This document shows positions 54,001 to 60,000 of a stretch of DNA of 64,000 nucleotides, in pieces. Each line of letters opens with the position of its first letter. Position 1 is the stretch's first letter. The position numbers and the translations under genes were made by a program. The notes beneath the pieces are model-generated. The model was not told the origin of the DNA, searched no databases, and saw only the letters and a list, made by a program, of their open reading frames with translations. Source of the DNA: Mactromeris polynyma (taxonomy: Eukaryota > Mollusca > Bivalvia > Venerida > Mactridae); NCBI GenBank assembly GCA_032209605.1, contig JASFXZ010000010.1, positions 14,529,385-14,593,384 on the forward strand, given 5' to 3'.

Positions 54001-57000
54001 TTATTGTGTACAATATTGATTATACCATTGTGTACATTATTGTTTATATTATTGTGTACATTATTGTTTATATTATTGTGTACATTATTGTTTATATTAT
54101 TGTGTACATTATTGTTTATATTATTGTGTACATTATTGTTTATATTATTGTGTACATTATTGTTTATTATATTGTGTACATTATTGTTTATATTATTGTG
54201 TACATTATTGTTTATATTATTGTGTACAATATTGATTATACCATTGTGTACATTATTGTTTATATTATTGTGTACAATATTGATTATACCATTGTGTACA
54301 TTATTGTTTATATTATTGTGTACATTATTGTTTATATTATTGTGTACATTATTGTTTATATTATTGTGTACATTATTGTTTATATTATTGTGTACATTAT
54401 TGTTTATATTATTGTGTACATTATTGTTTATATTATTGTGTACATTATTGTGTACATTATTGTGCACATTATCGTGTACATTATTGTTTATATTGTTGTG
54501 TACATTATTGTTTATATTATTGTTTATATTATTGTGTACATTATTGTGTACATTATTGTTTATATTATTGTGTACATTATTGTTTATATTATTGTTTATA
54601 TTAGTTAACATGAATAATTGTGATGTATGGTTTTATTTCCAGAATTACCAGCAAGAAGCTATCGCTCAGTTGCACACTGGAATGGGTCTGCGTAACTTCA
54701 AAGTGTCACAAAGGTATATTATATAAAACATGTGCGGATCTTGATGTTTAAAACTTTCAACTGTGCTTCAAATATATGTGCTTGTTAAGTCATCTGGATG
54801 TTGTCATTTTCTAGAAATAATTTTTGGAAATTGTTGTTTTCAATTGTGAAATAATTTGTTTATTATTTGTTTAAACCTGAGGCTTTATTCATAAACATTA
54901 TAACTGTGAAACACAGGAGGTTTTTATGAGTTATTTCCCTTTATTTCCCATCTAGGGTTCTCTCCCTTTGCCCCTTCTATTATGTATATATAATACAAGG
55001 AGTCTAATGCCTTCACACCTGACCTTTTTCCGCCGCCGTATTCACATGTCAAACATTAAAATATGTCAAAGATATGCACCACTTCTTTGCATGAATAATT
55101 TATCTTTCCAATGAAATCTACTTTATGCAAATCGGGCCAATCTCTAGACGGGAAATAAAGGGAAATAACTCATGACATTCTCCTGTGCACTGAAATTTCA
55201 GACTTAGACTTCAAAATGATTAAATTTCTTTTTACGCCTACGTTCTTATAACATGGTAGATTTTGATACAATTTTCTATAAGTATAAAGTGGGTTACAGC
55301 AATCATTCAGACAAAATTTCAATCATTTAGATTTCATGAAAACAAAAACATGATAGATACTTGTATCACTTTTGCAAATTGAAAGCGTAAGTCTGGGTTT
55401 CAGTCTAAAAACATTTGTGAATAAGTTCCCCGAGGATTGAGATCGTGGGTATTTGAAAGTCTCTTGAACTTAAATATATTTCAGGTACTTATATGCATTC
55501 AAACATCGTTACCTTAGTGCAATGTTTGATGAATGTGCATCCATGGTCACCCAACTGTGTGATATCTATCTCCATGGTAACGGAATTGATGATATGTACA
55601 CACTACCGTTTGCTGCAAAGAGTGGGGATTGTGCGGCATTATTCCCCTTGCTTCTTCATAACATGGTAATAATAACATATATAGTAAAACCTATATAATA
55701 AGACCACCTTTAGGACTCTTGAAAACTCGTCTTATTGAGGTTGAATTAGGAGCAAAAAAGTGAAAATGGACTTGAAATTAGTGATCTTAATTTCGAGGTG
55801 GTCTTATTATTGAGGTGGTCTTTATGTGAGGTTTTACTGTTTTTGATGAGTAATTTCACTCAAGGGCTGCAACAATAAACTGAACTTGGATTATTTTCAG
55901 TTCTTTCTTTCTCACAGCTTGATTCAGAACTGTCTTGTGAATATTCAATTCGATTCGTCAGATGACATTTTAATTCCTGAAGCAATATTGTATTCAACTC
56001 ATAAGTTTATACTAATTATCTTTTAGTGATACAGCTATTGGAACTGTTGACTTTTATTATGGGACATGAAGTTCTAGTTCTTGTTATTGCTCTACTTTAT
56101 TATATATTACATGTATAACACATTGTTCCAATTCTACTTACCTAGTCAAATGTTCATATCTTGTGGTCACAAGTCGTTAAACTATCAGTTACTGAGAATT
56201 TTATGTATGACATATATTTATATAATGGGACCGAATGACTGCACACCAATTGGGTAGTAATAGAAACCCCACTTTAAGACTCCTATATCACTTCATCCAG
56301 GGATTTCCCTGACACAGAAATCTTAAGAATCTGACTCTTCTAGGGTCTCCCATTTTCAACTTACTGTGCATCCCAGGGACCCCTAAAATAAACTTTTGTC
56401 AAGTATAAACTGCATATCTGGGACCCTACAAATTTACTAAGGACCCCCAATTTATCAAACACAAGGGTCCAAAGACTCCTAGTTCAAAATCCTATGGAAA
56501 ACCCTGCTTCAGCCCTATTTCGCTGATTGCCGAGATCGCCATCGCATCGACCTTGTTCATTCCAAATATCGGGACCAAAATTTTATTTCAAATAATACAT
56601 GGTTTCGAATAGCCCATTTTAATTTGATATGCCTAAGAAAATACACCGGGACCCGATCTTAATTTTGGATGATACCAAGTATTCTGATTGAAGGTTGTCA
56701 AACAAATGAGGTCCTACTGTATTTGCATTCTGATTTGATTATGTTGTTATTCTTCCATGTATTCCATTAACCTCTGGATGTTTTATGTGGACATTTTCCG
56801 AGGTTATTAGACAATGATAATATTTAAATTTTTATGAAATTTATATACTGGGTTTTGTAATTATTCATTTGTTTTCAATGAATGATTTGTCTATTAATCA
56901 TTGTCTTGATGTTTTCTTAACATATTACAAGCAAAGCGCATCAATAAAATAACAATCAAATTGTTATGGTTGAATAAATTTTTGTTTAATTTATGTAAGT

Positions 57001-60000
57001 TTGGGTTTTATGAACTACAGTTGAACCTCGTTCATTTGAATTCATCATGTCCGAAATCTTATTTCAAATAATACATGGTTTGAATAGCCCATTTCAATTT
57101 GACATGCCAAAGAAGATACATCAGGACCTGATATTTATTTCGGATGATAACAAGTATTCGGATAGAAGGTTGTCGAATAAACGTGGTCCCGATGTATATC
57201 CGAATACTTTGTAAAATAGAAGTTTCATGTCTCTCTCTGAGGACTGGATTGTGTTCACAATATTATAATTGCCCGTAGATATTAGGGAATGCTTGTAAAA
57301 TTCTACATTCTGTTTAAATCATAATTAAAAGTGTGTGTGTCTGGCTGACAGAAAATCTATATGGTTTTGGAAGTATGGTATAAGTGCATTGTCTGTTTAA
57401 ATGATAAATGGTTGATTCAACAGAAAAGTGGATGACAGTTTTATTTCAACATTTTACATTTTTATGTTTCCTGCACATTGTAAAATGATGTTAATTCAAT
57501 CTACTTTCACTATCTTTCCTAAAAATCAAATAGCATTATGATTCTTGTAACAATTATGACTAAAACCTGCCCTGCATTCAGATACGGCTAACAGTTGTGT
57601 GCGTTACAGAACTGTTTTGTTTCCCTAGCCCACAGTATTGCATTCATTGTGAACGTTATGAAACGTTAGCCACAAACACGTTCACTGAACGCAGGGCTGT
57701 TTCTCATTCAAACAAGGAACAGTGGTTTAGGGGAAGAGTATTAGCATTAGATAAGAAAGTTGTGAGTTTGAACTCCGCGAGCATCACAATCCCTGAATTA
57801 GGAGCAAATACTGATTAGTAACCAAGAAAGCAATCATCAAGTTTGAGTGATATAAGTTGTATACTATTTGATTGTATTTTGCGGTACAAACGAACTATCG
57901 TAATGGAAGAAAAATTATTTTGCTTTTTTATGCCCCCACTCTGAAAGCGGGGGGCGTATAGATTTGCCCTTGTCCATCTGTCCGTCCGGGCAAACATTTA
58001 GGGTTTATGAGCTTACTGACATTAGGGTTAGGGACTTTTTTGTTCTGTTTTCTATATGAAAAGCTCATAATATCACCTGCTTATGGGCTTTTTTTTAAGA
58101 AGGAAAAAGCTCATAAACCATTAATTTTGGTATGTCCGTCCTTCCGTCCGTCACAAATCTTGTGTCACTCATATCTCCAAAAGTATATGAGCCAGAGTCA
58201 TAAAACTTTACAGGAATATTCACCATCATGTGTAGTTGTGCACCTGGGTTTCATGTTTGGCTGTGTCCAGTAAGTGCAAGTTATGGCCCTTGACTTAGTT
58301 AAAATATAGCCTACAGAGTATGCAATCTTGTGTCACTCATATCTCCAAGAGCCAGAGTCATAAAACTTTACAGGAATGTTCACCAACCTGTATAGTTCTG
58401 CACCTGGGGTTTCATGTATGGTTACGCCCAGTAAGTGCAAATTTATGGCCTTGACTTATCACAATAATCAGTACAGTTGTTTACTTGGTAATTTTGATAC
58501 CCATTCACAAACTATGAGCAGAATTAGAGCATTTGTTTTTTGTGACAAAGGCTGCACGTGGAGGCATCTGTGTCCTATGGACACGTTTCTAGTTTGTATT
58601 CAGTTTCTTCTTTCAAACCTTTTACAGTTAATTAATGCTGACAATATCATTTCTTTTCCATAATTTTCCTATTATTCCAAATTGTTTTAATGTATGTTTT
58701 ATTGTCAAAATACCGCGAAACCGGAAGTAACACGAAAATAGCAGCGGACGCTATAATAGCTTGTTGTGTATTTAATGTAATATAAGCTAAAACTTATTTC
58801 CCGTTGATCTTGCTCAATTATTTATCTAGTCCGGAATGCTCTTTGATCGTTTTGTATTCAGAGTGTAAGTAGTGGACAAATACGTCCTTTGGGATTTATT
58901 TACCCTTTCGATATTCGTAATTCTCAGATTCCAGTATCTTCAGAATTAGTTATGTTGAAATAAAGTAGGATAGTTTTGGGACTGATACATTTGTTCAGCT
59001 TAGACAGAATTCTGGTTTTCTCAGAATCGGATTTTGTCAGATTACAACATATTCAGATTTTCAATATTTATGATTTACACGAATATATCAGTTAGAATCT
59101 ATAACTTGCACAATGTTAAACCGCAATTTTTTATCCTTTGACTCTGTTTTACAGCTTGATATGAGGGTTACCATGCCACAAGAGTTAGTTATTGTTGACA
59201 TGGAAGGCTTCTATAACTTTCCATGGGGAAGAGGAAAAAGCTCATCTCATAATACTAAGGGTGACAGAGTCCTACAAGATATCAAAGGTCACTCTAAAGA
59301 CAAAACAACCGAAGATAAGTTTGAGAAAAAGGGTAAGGGTGTTGGAAAGGATGATGATAAGTACATTGATGAAAGTGACGATGATTCTGATATGGAAATA
59401 GAAGCTTTGAATAAAAAAGGAGGAGCAGAAAAGGCAGAAACTGCATCCAAGAACCTTCCATCTAATACTAATAATGCATCTGATGCTGAGACTGCCAGTG
59501 CGGCTGTTGAAGATTCAACAAAAGTCCAAGTACCGTCAGAAGAAAATACTTGTGGCAATGTCCAGGAATCTGAAGATGTTTCTGAGCCAAATAATTGTGA
59601 AACTGAGACAGATAAGCTTGAAATTGTGAAGGATGAAGTTGCTGATGTAACAAGTGAGACAGGTGATGACTTTACTATACTGACAACCAAGAATTGCAAC
59701 ATTATTATTCCAAAGGCGGATCCAATACCTGAAACCAATATTGAATCTTGTATGATGTCAGCCATTGCATCTAGAACTTTGATATCACTTCGGAGAGCTG
59801 AGGATTGCTCATTTGATGACATAAGGATTTTTAATGCTCAAGATAACTTCGTAGTTAACTCATGTGTGATTGGAATAAAAATCAAAGATCGTTCTGAAGA
59901 AGACAATGATGAAAATGGAATGGTCAAAGTGGAAATGAAGTCTAAAGAGGACGTTGATAATGTTGTTACAAATTATGTAGACACTACAGTAGAAAATCCT

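Noticed and set aside
53494..54726. A 410-codon open frame rich in Leu, Ile and Cys, and an Asn-rich frame on the other strand
   Set aside because: Both are products of the 24-bp array; only 54643-54713 is an exon.
59289..59822. A 177-codon minus-strand frame rich in Ser
   Set aside because: Antisense shadow of the acidic exon 37 (Glu/Asp codons read backwards as Ser/Leu).
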